Shown here piece by piece: positions 53,625 through 64,000 of a DNA stretch of 64,000 nt. The position numbers and the translations under genes are program-made. Source of the stretch: Lampris incognitus. Lineage: Eukaryota > Chordata > Actinopteri > Lampriformes > Lampridae. The notes under the pieces were generated by a model. It saw only the letters and a list, made by a program, of their open reading frames with translations, was not told the origin of the DNA and searched no databases. Each line of letters begins with the position of its first letter. Position 1 is the first letter of the stretch. The stretch lies in contig NC_079211.1 of the NCBI RefSeq assembly GCF_029633865.1, positions 6,460,091-6,524,090 of the forward strand, read 5' to 3'.

Positions 53625-53775
53625 TGTGGCGAATTCAGGGGGCAGCATGAGAAGCACCGCAGCCGGGACGCGACCCCGGGTCTCCCGCACCACGGGCGAC
53701 TACGTTAACCAGTCAACTAAAGAGCCCGACCCGTTAGCCAAGGGCTAGCGAGTCTACACATCCGTGATCGCTACA
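53625..53775 (-). mobile_element. solo LTR of the tRNA-like mini-element
   Basis: On the minus strand it starts TGTAGCGATCACGG and ends TTCGCCACA, fitting the TG...CA rule over 151 bp. It contains D-arm-like GACTGGTTAACGTAGTC, an anticodon-arm-like CCCGTGGTGCGGG and a perfect T-arm-like CCGGGTTCGCGTCCCGG. No 5-bp flank duplication seen. Confidence 0.7.
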
Positions 53776-54559
53776 CTATTTTGTTTGGAGAGAGAGGGAA
53801 AAAAAATCTTTTGTGATCAAATATCTATTTTATTTGAATTAAAAATAAAATTTTAAATAAAATAAATAATAACAAACAATAAAAACAAAAAGAAAAAAGA
53901 AAAACTTATTTTCAAACTCAACAGTCAATGGAAACTATGCAATGATTTAGTCATGTTACAAAATTCACATGGGTATACATATTTATAAAATATCACATAG
54001 GTATACATATTTATAAAAAACAATGTTTTTCGTTTGCTCATTAGTAGGTCATGAGTGAAGGCTGAAAATGGGAATATTGCACTGATCACCAACATAGAGG
54101 ATTGTTAATTATCTCTTTTTAACTGGTAATAACAACTTATTGATTATTTTGCTGCACAAAATATTTGGTGGGTCTTGGGTCAAGAAGTATCTCTGCAGGT
54201 GAGTCACTACAAGTGTTGGACCCCGGATCTAAAAGACAACGTCATGAAAAATATCATAAAGCAAATGGAGACGTGTCCATGTGGATTAGTTGCTAAAGGA
54301 GAATTAGAAAAGTCCACAACCATCGCTTGATATCTTTATCAACAAGTCAACTTTTACCACTCAGGCTGGTATGAAAATTCAGCTCTTTCGATCTGTTACT
54401 AACATGTACCATTTTACATAAAATAACTTGATGGAACTAGTTTATGAAACGGATAGCTCAAATCAAGCAATCTGATTGGGTGTTAGCCATGGTATAATAA
54501 CCGTATACATCAGCGATGACATCTAATTCCTTTATTATTTATTGCCTCACTCAGTACCG
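53776..54559. other. annexin intron, unannotated AT-rich DNA
   Basis: A 19-bp motif around GGTATACATATTTATAAA occurs twice near 53972-54017. Nothing else seen. Confidence 0.45.
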
Positions 54560-54960
54560 GTGTGGGAAGGAGGCGGCGCAAACTTACGTTTGCGGCGGCC
54601 TCACCCATTACTGTCCATGCAGTGTCTTTGTCCATGTCTGCATTTAAGTTTGTGTCCTTCTTGGATGGCTGGGAGAGCTTGGTCTGCGGCGTCCTGTGGG
54701 CCCAGGGACCACGGCCCTGCCTGGAGCTGCACCCGAAGAGGAAACACCAAGGGCGGTCCGACAGGACACGAAAGAGGGGCAGGCTAAGCTAACTGCTAGC
54801 CCATGCAGACCAGCAGTTCCGATAACACCGAGGGTTGTCTGGTGGCGGCCTCGCCTAGCATTGACTGTGTTTTTGGTGTTGTTGTGTGGCGTGCGGGGCC
54901 GTGTGCATTTTAACTTCTGGGGTGATTCTGAATTGCTCGTTCATCTAGAATAGAGTAAGT
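54560..54960 (+). mobile_element. 5' part of a LINE
   Basis: Shares GGCTGGGAGAG, GTGGGCCCAGGGACCAC, CCTGCCTGGAGCTGC and GGGCAGGCTAAGCTAACTG with 57955-58160. It encodes the basic segment before the endonuclease domain of a fish LINE (WAQGPRPCLEL, then QAKLTASPCRPAVP). The rest of the element is missing. Confidence 0.6.
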
Positions 54961-55299
54961 ATAATCTTTCTTACTCAACAAGTTGCTACTAATCTTATTC
55001 CAGCTGCTTGAGTATTAGTCCTTTTGTCTATACATCTGCTGCTGGTTCTTAGTGGGATCTTATTCTAGCTGTAGCTGTCTTATTCTATTTACTTACTTGT
55101 CTTATTTACTTATTCTAACTGTAGCTGATTTTAATCTAGTGTGTCCTTAAATATTTCTTGTTGCCTAGCTGTTTTGACTTAGTTATCCTTTTAGCTTATA
55201 AATATATTCCTTGGTAACTTGCTGTTTGCAGTTTTAATAGTATTGTGTGAGGTTTGATAGAGTTTTACATGAGTGACCAGTTTCTGGGCAATAGGCCTC

Positions 55300-57945
55300 T
55301 TTTCAGTGTACCTCTTTGGCCAATTGGGTGTTAAGTGGCCAGGGTGTGGCCTGCACTCATGGCAGACAATTCCTCTCCTCCTTTGACCTTCACCTCTCAC
55401 CCTCTCCTCCTACCCACAAGGCTGGCAACCAGCTGGACCTTATCTTTACTAGACACTGTCCTATTTCCAATCTCTCTGTTACTCCCCTCCAGCTCCCTGA
55501 CCACTATTTCATGTCCTACTCTCTCTCCCTCTCTTCACCACCCTCAGCCCCTTCCCCTACCCACATAGTTTACACCCGTAGACACCTCCGCTCTCTCTCC
55601 ACCACTGATCTTTCTTCCTCTGTTACCTCTATCCTCCCTACACCTGAATCTTTCTCTCTCCTACCCCCTGACACTGCTACTGATCTTCTTCTCTCTACCC
55701 TCTCCTCTTCTCTGGACAATCTCTGTCCCCTCACCTCCAGGCCTGCACGCCCAACTCCACCTGCCCCTTGGCTGACCGACTCAGTACGTACTGACAGACG
55801 GAGCCTGAGAGTGGCAGAGCGCAAATGGAGAAAAGTCAAACTCCCAGAGGATCTTCTCAACTTCCAGTCTCTTCTTTCCACTTTCTCCTCCTCCCTTTCT
55901 GCTGCTAAGGCTGCCTTCTATCGCTCCAAAATCCTATCCTCTGCCTTTAATCCTAAGAAACTATTTGAAACCTTCTCTAGACTTCTTCAACCCCACCTCC
56001 TCCTCCTCCTACTTCCTCCTTTCTCCCAGATGACTTCGCTAACTTCTTTGACAAGAAGGTAAATGACATCAGATCCTCCTTTTCTCACCACCCGGTTAGT
56101 GATGCTTGCACTATCCCACCCTCTGCACCCTCCTTCATCTCTCCACGTCCCACCCTATCCCACCTCGCTCCCCTCTCCCCCAACGACATTCTAAACCTCA
56201 TCACATCCAATCGCCTCACCACATGCTCCTTGACCCGGTCCCCTCCCCTCTTCTTCAGTCTATAGCACCTGAACTCCTTCCCTATCTAACCCACCTCATC
56301 AACACCTCCCTCCAGGCAGGATGCTTTCCATCTGCCTTAAAGACTGCTAGAGTCACGCCCTTCACAAGAAACCATCACTTAACCCCTCTGACGTCAAAAA
56401 CTACAGACCAGTTTCCCTTCTACCCTTTCTATCCAAAACTTTCGAACGTGCTGTCTTTAACCAACTTTCTTTGTACCTCCACCAGAACAACCTCCTGGAC
56501 CCCAACCAGTCTGGGTTCAGGGTGGGTCACTCGACAGAGACGGCCCTCCTTGCAATGACAGAATCGATGCACTCTGCGAGAGCAAACTCTCTCTCCTCTG
56601 TCCTGATACTCCCGGACCTGTCAGCTGCGTTCGACACAGTGAACCACCAGTTCCTCCTCTCTACCCTCAAGGGGCTGGGTGTCACAGGCTCTGCACTCTC
56701 AGTTGTTTGCAACCTACCTGACGGGTCGCTCCTACCAGGTGACATGGAGGAGAGCTGTGTCGGAGCCTCACAGACTAACTACAGGCGTTCCACAGGGTTC
56801 GGTTCTGGGTCCTCTCCTTTTCTCCCTGTACACGACATCCCTGGGTTCTGTTATTCACTCGCATGACTTCTCTTACCATTGTTATGCCAATGACACCCAG
56901 CTGATCTTGTCCTTTCCTCCCTCTGACACACAAGTAGAGACACGCATTGCTGCGTGCTTGACTGACATCTCGGAGTGGATGGCGACACACCACCTGAAGC
57001 TCAATCTGGACAAGACAGAACTGATGTTCCTCCCGGGGAAAGGTTGCCCACACCGAGACCTGGCCATCACCATTGACGACACCGTGGTGACGCCAAATCT
57101 GACTGTGAGGAATCTGGGTGTGATCCTGGACGACCAACTGTCGTTTGCTGAAAACGTTGCATCGGTTGCTCGCTCCTGCAGATTTCTCCTCTATAACATC
57201 AGGAGGATTCGCCCATTCCTCACCAACGAGATGGCGCAGGTGCTCATCCAGGCTCTGGTCATCTCCCAGCAGGACTATGGAAACATCCTCCTTGCTGGCG
57301 CCCCTGCGTCGGCCATCAGACCTCTGGAGCTTGTTCAGAAAGCTGCAGCTCAGCTGGTGTTCAACAGCTCTAAGTTCTCCCACACAACTCCCCTTCTCAT
57401 GTCCCTACACTGGCTCCCAGTAGCTGCTCGCATCCAGTTTAAGACTCTGGTGCTAGCCTACAGGGCAGTGAAAGGAACAGCGCCTTCCTATCTCCAGGCC
57501 ATGGTCAAGCCCTACACCCCCGCCCGAACACTTCGCTCTGCCGCCTCGGGACACCTGGTTGCCCCGTCGCTCAGAGGACCTTTCTGCCGATCGACCCGGT
57601 CACGGCTCTTTTCTGTCCTGGCCCCACAGTGGTGGAATGAACTCCCCACTGATGTCAGGACAGCGGAGTCGCTGCCCATCTTTCAGCGCAGGTTGAAAAC
57701 TCACCTCTTTAAGAACTACTACCCTGTTACTTGTTCTTAGCACTTATTGTATTCACTCATTAAAAAAAAAAAATCTCTTTCTTGCACTTTTACTTTAGCA
57801 CTGGTTTTGCTCTTAGATGCTTGTTTAGATGCACTTATGACCTCTGATGACTAGTAGTTCCCCTGATTTCCTACGTTAAATGCACTTATTGTAAGTCGCT
57901 TTGGATAAAAGCGTCAGCTAAATGACTGTAATGTAATGTGTGTTG
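55300..57945 (+). mobile_element. L2-type LINE, 5'-truncated, frameshifted
   Basis: ORF2 starts within the endonuclease (NQLDLIFTRHCPISNLSVTP). It passes through FNPKKLFETFSRLL and reverse transcriptase blocks NQSGFRVGHSTETALL, DLSAAFDTVNH and TGVPQGSVLGPLLFSLYTTS. The C-terminal region is intact to the stop at 57738-57740 (LHWLPVAARIQFKTLVLAYR, WWNELPTDVRTAESLPIFQ). The catalytic YADD box reads YAND, so one catalytic aspartate is asparagine. Frameshifts near 56080, 56550 and 56700 break the frame. The 3' tail is AAGCGTCAGCTAAATGACTG followed by TGTAA units. It lies in an annexin intron, antisense. Confidence 0.92.
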
Positions 57946-57954
57946 AAGGTGTCT

Positions 57955-58330
57955 GGTTGGGAGAGCTGGTGTTGGATCGGCTGGGAGAGACTGGTCTGCT
58001 GCATCCAGTGGGCCCAGGGACCACAGCCCTGCCTGGAGCTGCGCCCGAGGAGGAAACACCGAGGGCAGTCTGACAGAAAGTGGAAGCGGGGCAGGCTAAG
58101 CTAACTGTTAGCCCATGCAGACCGGCAGTTCTGACAGTCCTCCTGGTGTTCACTCTCTTGGACAGTGAATTTTTGTTAGATAGATGTGTTTTTGTAGCTT
58201 TTTTGTTGTTGTTGTATAGTTTGGATTTATGTGTTCTTGTAGTTTGGATGTGTTATTGTCTTTGTGTTGCACTGCTGTGGGCTGGGGGAAACGATATTTC
58301 ATTTAATTTCATGTACACAAGTGCATGAAA
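57955..58330 (+). mobile_element. LINE 5' region fused to its 3' end
   Basis: The same 5' segment as 54560-54960, then directly a non-coding end (GGGGGAAACGATATTTCATT). The coding part appears to be deleted. It borders the L2 copy on the right as 54560-54960 does on the left. Confidence 0.55.
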
Positions 58331-58745
58331 GTCCTGGGTACGACGTTAAAGTGCAACCGTCGGGTCGTCGGCGACTAAACAGGCACCCCCACTTCAACCC
58401 TTGTGTTGTTGTGAGAAGGGTGTGTGGACACCCAGCAGGACTAAAAACAAAACCTGTCAAAGGGTGGATGAGTTCCTCTGTGGACCAACGGCCATCCATA
58501 CCTGGAGAGCAGATAGGAACCACCAGGTACTCCCCCTACTGACTCAACCTGCTGAGGCATCAGCTGTGCTGTTACGACCTCCATAGGTTATGGAACTGAT
58601 GATGATGATAAATAGAATAGAATGGAATAGAACAGAATATTCTATTGTGCTCCTATGACCTCCATAGGTTACGGAACTGATGATGATGATGATGATGAAG
58701 TGCATGAAATGAAATGACAAATAAATGTTCCTTATTACACAACAC
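58331..58745 (+). repeat. retroelement tail with GAT repeats
   Basis: CCTCCATAGGTTATGGAACT plus GATGATGATG occurs twice (58579-58612 and 58659-58698), probably a tail duplication. The upstream part (AGTGCAACCGTCGG) is not classified. Confidence 0.45.
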
Positions 58746-59565
58746 AGTATCACTCCGCATTGCCTAGCAACCACCTTACACTGTGTGCCGGCAGCCAGGA
58801 GGGCCTATTTCTTTCTACGAACAATGCTTAATGAACATATTAATTTCATATTACCACATTTGGTAACCATTTTGTCATGCCATGAGCTGTTGCTTAAATT
58901 ATCCACGCAGCTTGTGTGTTTGAACTTTGGAGGGAACTGGTTGGTTTCTACTTCATGAACCTCCTACTGAAGACCTTCCAGTACTGACCCACACTGGCTC
59001 TCGTGTTGGCTTGCAGCTTTACTACAGCTTCATGTATTTACACTGGTTTGTGTAAATCCTTAAACCGGGACCTCCATGTCTGCACTGCCTGAAACTGTAC
59101 CACCATGGTGCTGATGAGACAGTCAGCATCACATGTGTCTGGTGCACTCAGTACCCAAACCCACTTTCAGGAACCAGGACGAGCGGTTCTGAAGAATCAG
59201 GACTCGCCATTCCAGGAAGTTAACACCCTTAAATTGATTTATCTGGTTGCACATTTTTCAGCGTGCACAACAACGTACCCTTGGATCCCTTGGCCTTTTC
59301 TCTCTCTGTGGCACGTGGCCCCTCCCTTAACATGTTGACATTTGAAAAAAATTGATTTAATTATAATTTAATTTATTCCTGCCCCCTGCAGCGGAGAGGT
59401 CATCTTCCTGTTGTGTAAGGTTGCGTCTCCTCTCTCCGTCTTTTCAGGTTTTTAAGAGGTTTTACTTCTAAACTGATCCAACAACCATTTTCAGAATGTG
59501 ACTTTTAGAAAAGGTGGGGAAAAAAAATATTTTCCAGGATGTCGGCTGTCATCGCGCCCTCTTAC
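58746..59565. other. annexin intron, unannotated
   Basis: No gene or repeat recognised. Confidence 0.5.
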
Positions 59566-59616
59566 CTTGGCGTCTTTCTCAATCTTTGACTCGTCTATGT
59601 CTGTCTCTCGGCTCCC
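59566..59616 (-). CDS. anxa5: annexin A5-like, 51-nt linker exon
   Basis: Minus strand, acceptor ttcgaag, donor AAG|gtaaga. It encodes GSRETDIDESKIEKDAK, the linker between annexin repeats II and III (human ANRDPDAGIDEAQVEQDAQ). It is 51 nt, two codons shorter than the usual 57-nt exon. The frame is kept on both sides. Confidence 0.9.
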
Positions 59617-59624
59617 CTTCGAAA

Positions 59625-59650
59625 AGACAGACAGACAGACAGACAGACAG
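59625..59650. repeat. (AGAC)n microsatellite
   Basis: Six ACAG/AGAC units directly upstream of the 51-nt annexin exon on its acceptor side. Confidence 0.9.
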
Positions 59651-59903
59651 GTAGAGGGGTAAAAAAGAAAAAGCGGTTAGGGCGGCACTTTACTTGGTAA
59701 TCTCTGTGCCTGGTGACCAGTAAAGATTACATCTCTGTCTCTGAAACAAACACACCTGAGAAATCAACGGTATGTGATGCAGCCCTCTGCCCCGCCCACC
59801 CACCCACACACACACACACACTTCCATTCCAACCCCCTTTGGGACTCTGTAATGAAACATCACCATGGCGCCTCATTACCAGGAAAAGAAAGATATGTCT
59901 CCC

Positions 59904-59908
59904 CAGCA

Positions 59909-59942
<34 letters not shown>
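59904..59942. repeat. (TC)n microsatellite
   Basis: About 19 TC units in the 330-bp annexin intron, a few bases beyond the donor of the 59948 exon. Confidence 0.93.
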
Positions 59943-59943
<1 letters not shown>

Positions 59944-59947
59944 CTAC

Positions 59948-60027
59948 CTGCAGCAGGATCACCAGTAGTCTCTGGTAGTGCCCTGAGGTGTCACCACAGA
60001 TATCTTTCTCCAGCTTTCCACCACAAT
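59948..60027 (-). CDS. anxa5: annexin A5-like, 80-nt exon (most upstream exon in the window)
   Basis: A standard 80-nt annexin exon, acceptor ttctccag, donor CAG|gtagag. It reads CGGKLEKDICGDTSGHYQRL then LVILLQ, the end of repeat II. The pattern GDTSGxYQRxLVxLLQ is that of annexin A5 and separates it from A3 and A4. The first two bases complete a codon from an exon beyond the window; a T there would give tyrosine as in human EEY. The seven exons together encode about 186 residues, the C-terminal 60% of the protein. Annexin A5 paralogues (a/b) exist in fish; I cannot choose. Confidence 0.95.
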
Positions 60028-60109
60028 CTGGAGAAATGAGGGAGATATTATTTACACCTCTCGCTCACCACAGTCGCTAATGGTTGAAATCAGATCCCAG
60101 AGGGCCCCC

Positions 60110-60275
60110 CTCCTCTCTCTCTCTTTCCTCTCTCTCTCTTCTCTCTCTCTTTCCTCTCGTTCTCTCTCCCCTCTCTCTCCTCTCTCTCTCTCTCTCCTCT
60201 CGTTCTCTCTCCCCTCTCTCGCTCCTCTCGTTCTCTCCCCTCTTTCTCTCCCCCCCTCTCTCTTCTCTTCCCCCC

Positions 60276-60361
<86 letters not shown>

Positions 60362-60363
60362 AT
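60110..60363. repeat. CT-rich low-complexity tract with (CT)n and (CA)n
   Basis: An imperfect CTCTCT/CCCTCT region is followed by a pure CT run (60284-60336) and a CA run (60337-60363). It makes false Ser/Leu-rich and Arg/Glu-rich open frames on both strands. Confidence 0.95.
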
Positions 60364-60842
60364 GCAGCAGGATCCAACAGACACCAGAGACTGGATTAGT
60401 CATCGGATGGACAGAACACCTCGGGCCTTTGGTGTTTTGTGCCTTGGTTTATATAATTACTATTTTCCCCTGAATGCTTCACTCCACTGGTCTGTCCAGT
60501 TCGCTTTGGCTGCACGTCTGTCACAGATGTGTGAGGAGGGCAGGCAGCCATATCTGCTAAAAAAAAAAATTCTGGCAAAAATCTTGAAATAAGCATTATG
60601 AGACTTAAAACATGAAATAAATACCTTAAGAAGCTTGTGTTTTTTTAAGTGTAAGGTTTGTGATGCAATAGAATTAATTGTTAAAAAAAAGCTGTTTTCT
60701 AATATAGCATCCATGTTCTGATCTTTACAGTTGAAACAGCTTGTCCATGGCATTAAACTAAGAAGTTTAATTTTTTGATTTTTTAAAGGAAATTACCTTT
60801 AACAAAACAGCCACTCAACTCTGGACAACATGTAGGCCATCC
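60364..60842. other. unannotated stretch in an annexin intron
   Basis: No gene or repeat recognised. Confidence 0.5.
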
Positions 60843-61864
60843 TGCTACAAGCCATCCGGTCCTTGTATAACCAAAGTGAGAACTACTATGTCCGCATTCT
60901 CGGCACAAACATGTTTTCGGTGGGTGTCGGACTCTGCCAAGGTTGTCCCTTGTCTCCGATTCTGTTTGTGATATTCATGGACAGGATCTCAAGGCGCAGC
61001 CAAGGTGAGGAGTGTGTCTGTTTTGGGAACCTCAGAATTGCATCTCTGCTCTTCGCAGATGATGTGGTTTTGTTGGCTTCATCAGAACATGACCTCCGGC
61101 GCACACTAGGGCGGTTTGCAGCTGAGTGTGAAATGGCCGTGATGAGAGTCAGCAACTCCAAGTCTGAGGCCATGGTTCTCTACTGGAAAATGGTGGATTG
61201 CTCCCTCCGGGTTGGGGATAAGTTGTTGCCTCAAGTGAAGGAGTCAAGTATCTGGGGGTCTTGTTCATGAGTGAGGGTGGAATGGAGCAGTAGATTGACA
61301 GGCGGATTGGCACAGCATCAGCAGTAATGCGGATGTTGTACCGGACCGTTGTGGTGAAGAAGGAGCTGAGCTGGAAGACAAAGCTCTCAATTTACCAGTC
61401 AATCTTCGTTCCAACCCTCACTTATGGTCAGTAACTTTGGGTAGTGACCGAAAGGGTCAGATCGCGGATACAAGTGGCTGAAATGAGTTTCCTCCATAGG
61501 GTGTCTGGGCTCAGCCTTAGAGATAGGGTGAGGAGCTTGGACATCTGGAAGGAGCTCAGAGTAGAGCCGCTGCTCCTTCGCGTCGAAAGGAGCCAGTTGA
61601 GGTGGTTCAGGCACCTGATTAGGATGCTTCCTGGGTGCCTTCCTTTGGAGGTTTTCCGGGGACATCCAACTGGGGGGAGATCCCGGGGTAGACCCAGAAC
61701 TCGCTGGAGGGACTATATGTCTAATCTGGCCTGGAAACATCTTGGGATCTCCCAGAAGGAGCTGGAGGGCGTTGCTGGGGACAGGGACATCTGGACTGCC
61801 CTAGTTTGCTTACTGCCACCGTGACCCGACCCCGGAGAAGCAGCTGATGATGAGATGAGCTGAG
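60843..61864 (+). mobile_element. Rex3 LINE (RTE clade), 5'-truncated
   Basis: It encodes VRILGTNMFSVGVGLCQGCP, LSPILFVIFMDRISRRSQGE and the intact catalytic box SLLFADDVVLLASSE. The C-terminal region follows in other frames (MSFLHRVSGLSLRDRVRSLD, GGRSRGRPRTRWRDY). It ends in GATGATGAGATGAGCTGAGA, the usual Rex3 3' tail. Frameshift near 61265 and internal stops make it inactive. Confidence 0.93.
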
Positions 61865-62099
61865 ATGCCAATGATCATATGCTAATGATTGCAGAGTGAA
61901 GAACAAAAATCTTATGAACATTGCGACATGGCTATAATGAGGTACAGGAAATCATTTCCACCAATTATTTCTGATCTTCATTCAGTAATTTACAGTTTGA
62001 AAGTAAGATTTATATGATTGTGAAGATTAAACAATGGACCTTTTGCCCTTTCATCCCAATTCATTTACACAACTCTCATTTGTCGACAGGTACCAAGCC
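61865..62099. other. unannotated stretch
   Basis: Nothing recognised between the Rex3 tail and the PLE. Confidence 0.45.
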
Positions 62100-64000
62100 T
62101 AACCTGTGTCCTCTGATCTTAACTTTTCATGTAAACATGTTTTGGTAGGCAGTAATGAACATCACATTCAGAACACTATGGATTTTGTGGATAAGGTGAG
62201 GGACATCATTATGGAGAGGGATAAAACAATGGTCTCTTATGATGTTACATCTCTCTTCATGTGCGTTCCTGTTGATGAAGCAGTGGAGGTAGTCTGTATG
62301 ACATTTCAAAACGACCCCACCCATAGCAATAGGATCACCATTCACACTAACCAAGTGTGTCTGCTCCTGAAGCTGTGTCTGTCGCCGGCGACGAGGACCA
62401 TCTAGTCACCTTGTGATAGATGACTGATGACTTGCACAATGATTAAAGTGAGGAAGAATTGTGCATCATCAACCCCACTCTCTCGTCCGAGACCACCTAC
62501 GTACTACCAGTGGCAAGACTAAGCGAGACGACTGGCAATGGAAGCGGATGCAGATTTTTCCTCAGTGTTTCTTCCCAAAGCCTTTCCCACAGACGAGTAT
62601 ACCCGCAAGGCAGCGGAGGTTTAAAATCAGAGTTTGCCTTCTCCTAGATGAATTGCCTGACAAGGTTAATGGGCTTCATCTACCCAGGTTTGAAATCAGA
62701 GTTGTCCTTCTCCTAGACTGGCAGCCAACCAAGGCTAATGAGTCCAATTGACCCACCCGGTTATACCGCTGGGAACCTGGTCGCTCCTGCAGCAGACTTT
62801 GTGAAACAGGAGGTACCACGAGAAGGTGCTGCTGCGGACACATCTGCATAGGAGCAGCCATATGCTAAGGTCCTGATGGACCCGCGGCGATCACTACACC
62901 AGGAAGCAAGAGGCCACCGCACCGCTTCACATTCCTTTTGGCAAGTAGGACATCTGGCCCAATACTCACCACCTCCCAGTAGCACACCCGTCGTACTATA
63001 GTATCATGGGTGTCCTATGGGTTCCCCAGTCTCACCTATAGTGGCCAACTTGTATACGGAGGAAGTGGAAAAGAGGTCTCTGATGTCCTGTTCAGGGATA
63101 CCACCTAGCCATTGGTTCAGATTTGTGGACGACACCTGGGTTAAAATTAAATCTCAGAACGTACCACATTTCACCGACCACATTAACTCTGTGGACACCA
63201 CATCAAGTTCACCAGGGAGGATGTGCAAAATGACAGGTTAGCCTTCTCAGACAGTGAAATTGCAATTGGTGATGGGGGACATTTGATTGTTGATGTTTAC
63301 CGTAAACCAACACATACTGATCAGTACTTAAGGTTTGACTCTCATCACCCACTGGAGCACAAACCGGGAGTCATCAGGACGCTGTGCCACCAAGATGACA
63401 ACGTCCCCACTGACACAGTAGCTGGGGAAGGGGAGAAATCCCACATTAAACAGGTCCTGGTTAAGTGTGGTTATCCTAACTGGGCATTAGTCAAAGCCAA
63501 GAAGGCGCCCAAACAGTGCACCAGCCAGTCGAAGAGAGAAGGACAACAACTACCAAAGTGTAAACAGTGGTGATTCTGTATGTGGCGGGAGTGTTGGAGA
63601 CGCGTATTTTCCAAACACCGCATCTCAGTTGCTTTCAAACTCCAACACACGCTGAGCCAGAAGTTGGTCCACCCCAAGGATCGGGTCCCCCGGCACAAAC
63701 AGAGCAATAAGGTGTACTCTGTTAAGTACCAGGAGAATTGCAGTGACTTGTACATCGGGAAAACCAAACAGACACTGGACAAGAGGATGGCACAACACAG
63801 GAGAGCTAACACGTCTAGCCAGGACTCCACAGTCTACACCATCTACAGGCCAGGGGCCACTCTTTCAAGGACGAGGAAGTGCACATCCTTGATAGGGAGG
63901 AACGCTGGTTTGAACAGGGAGTCAAAGAGGCCATCTATGTATGTTAATAGGGAACGACCATCCCTGAATCGAGGAGGGGGCCTTAGAGTACATCTGTCAC
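62100..64000 (+). mobile_element. Penelope-like element, RT and GIY-YIG regions, runs off the window
   Basis: The reverse transcriptase begins with YDVTSLFMCVPVDEAVEVV. It is interrupted by foreign sequence at about 62400-62998, then continues MGSPVSPIVANLYTEEVEKR and the catalytic RFVDDTWVKIKS (VDD). The region after RT follows (IVDVYRKPTHTDQYLRFDSH). The GIY-YIG nuclease part comes next (SDLYIGKTKQTLDKRMAQHR, VYTIYRPGATLS), in shifted frames. PLEs insert using this endonuclease and often sit near telomeric or repeat-rich DNA. This copy is inactive. Confidence 0.9.
62400..62998. mobile_element. insertion inside the PLE reverse transcriptase
   Basis: It separates two consecutive PLE coding blocks. 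It contains a near-repeat of TTTGAAATCAGAGTTGTCCT / TTTAAAATCAGAGTTTGCCT with CTTCTCCTAGA and GGCTAATGAGTCCAATTG. The element type was not identified; ends are approximate. Confidence 0.5.

Noticed and set aside
60052-60592. Ser/Leu-rich and Arg/Glu-rich open frames
   Set aside because: Translation of CT/CA low-complexity DNA, overlapping an annexin intron.

Overview
The window looks like nuclear DNA of a teleost fish. Two things point there: the coding exons belong to vertebrate families, and the repeats are typical of fish (Rex3, fish L2/CR1-like and RTE LINEs, Tc1-like and hAT DNA transposons, Penelope-like elements, tRNA-derived SINEs, many CA/CT microsatellites). There are no bacterial operons, CRISPR arrays or plasmid features. 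Real gene content is low and is split into small exons among nested repeats.

Left third (about 3.2-24.1 kb, + strand): the 3' end of a prominin-1-like gene (exons at 3231-3346, 4809-4832, 5269-5327 and 7248-7317), then an intact fgfbp2 gene (17757-18536) and a frameshifted fgfbp1 relic (23477-24062). In mammals PROM1, FGFBP2 and FGFBP1 are neighbours in this order and relative orientation, so this is conserved synteny. Between and around them lie SINEs, a decayed hAT transposase, a Penelope-like element (PLE), a miniature LTR element whose LTRs carry a tRNA-like segment (15533-15936), and a decayed IS630/Tc1-type transposon (19990-23000) with other repeats nested inside it.

Middle (24.2-41.7 kb): I recognise no host gene. 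It holds a frameshifted non-LTR retrotransposon (24527-28360), several non-autonomous hAT elements with perfect 8-bp target duplications, a CpG-rich promoter-like patch on the minus strand (about 29.6-29.9 kb), a PLE copy with an internal 36-bp minisatellite, and a 2.35-kb minisatellite of 27-bp units (36061-38412). That array creates long false open frames on both strands.

Right part (41.9-60.0 kb, - strand): the 3' half of an annexin A5-like gene. Seven exons run from 60027 down to the stop at 41928, with perfect frame continuity. Its introns are filled by RTE, L2 and CR1-like LINEs, SINEs, a PLE copy with a 31-bp minisatellite, an AT-rich minisatellite, and a 1.2-kb near-perfect palindrome built from the same end of a Tc1-like element. 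The annexin 5' exons lie beyond the right edge. The window ends in a truncated Rex3 (60843-61864) and another PLE (62100-64000).

The genes do not form a pathway. Prominin is a membrane-protrusion protein, FGFBPs are secreted FGF carriers and annexin A5 binds phospholipid with calcium. The most unusual material is in the mobile DNA: the tRNA-like LTR mini-element, two independent minisatellites born from different segments of one PLE family, and the snap-back Tc1 palindrome.
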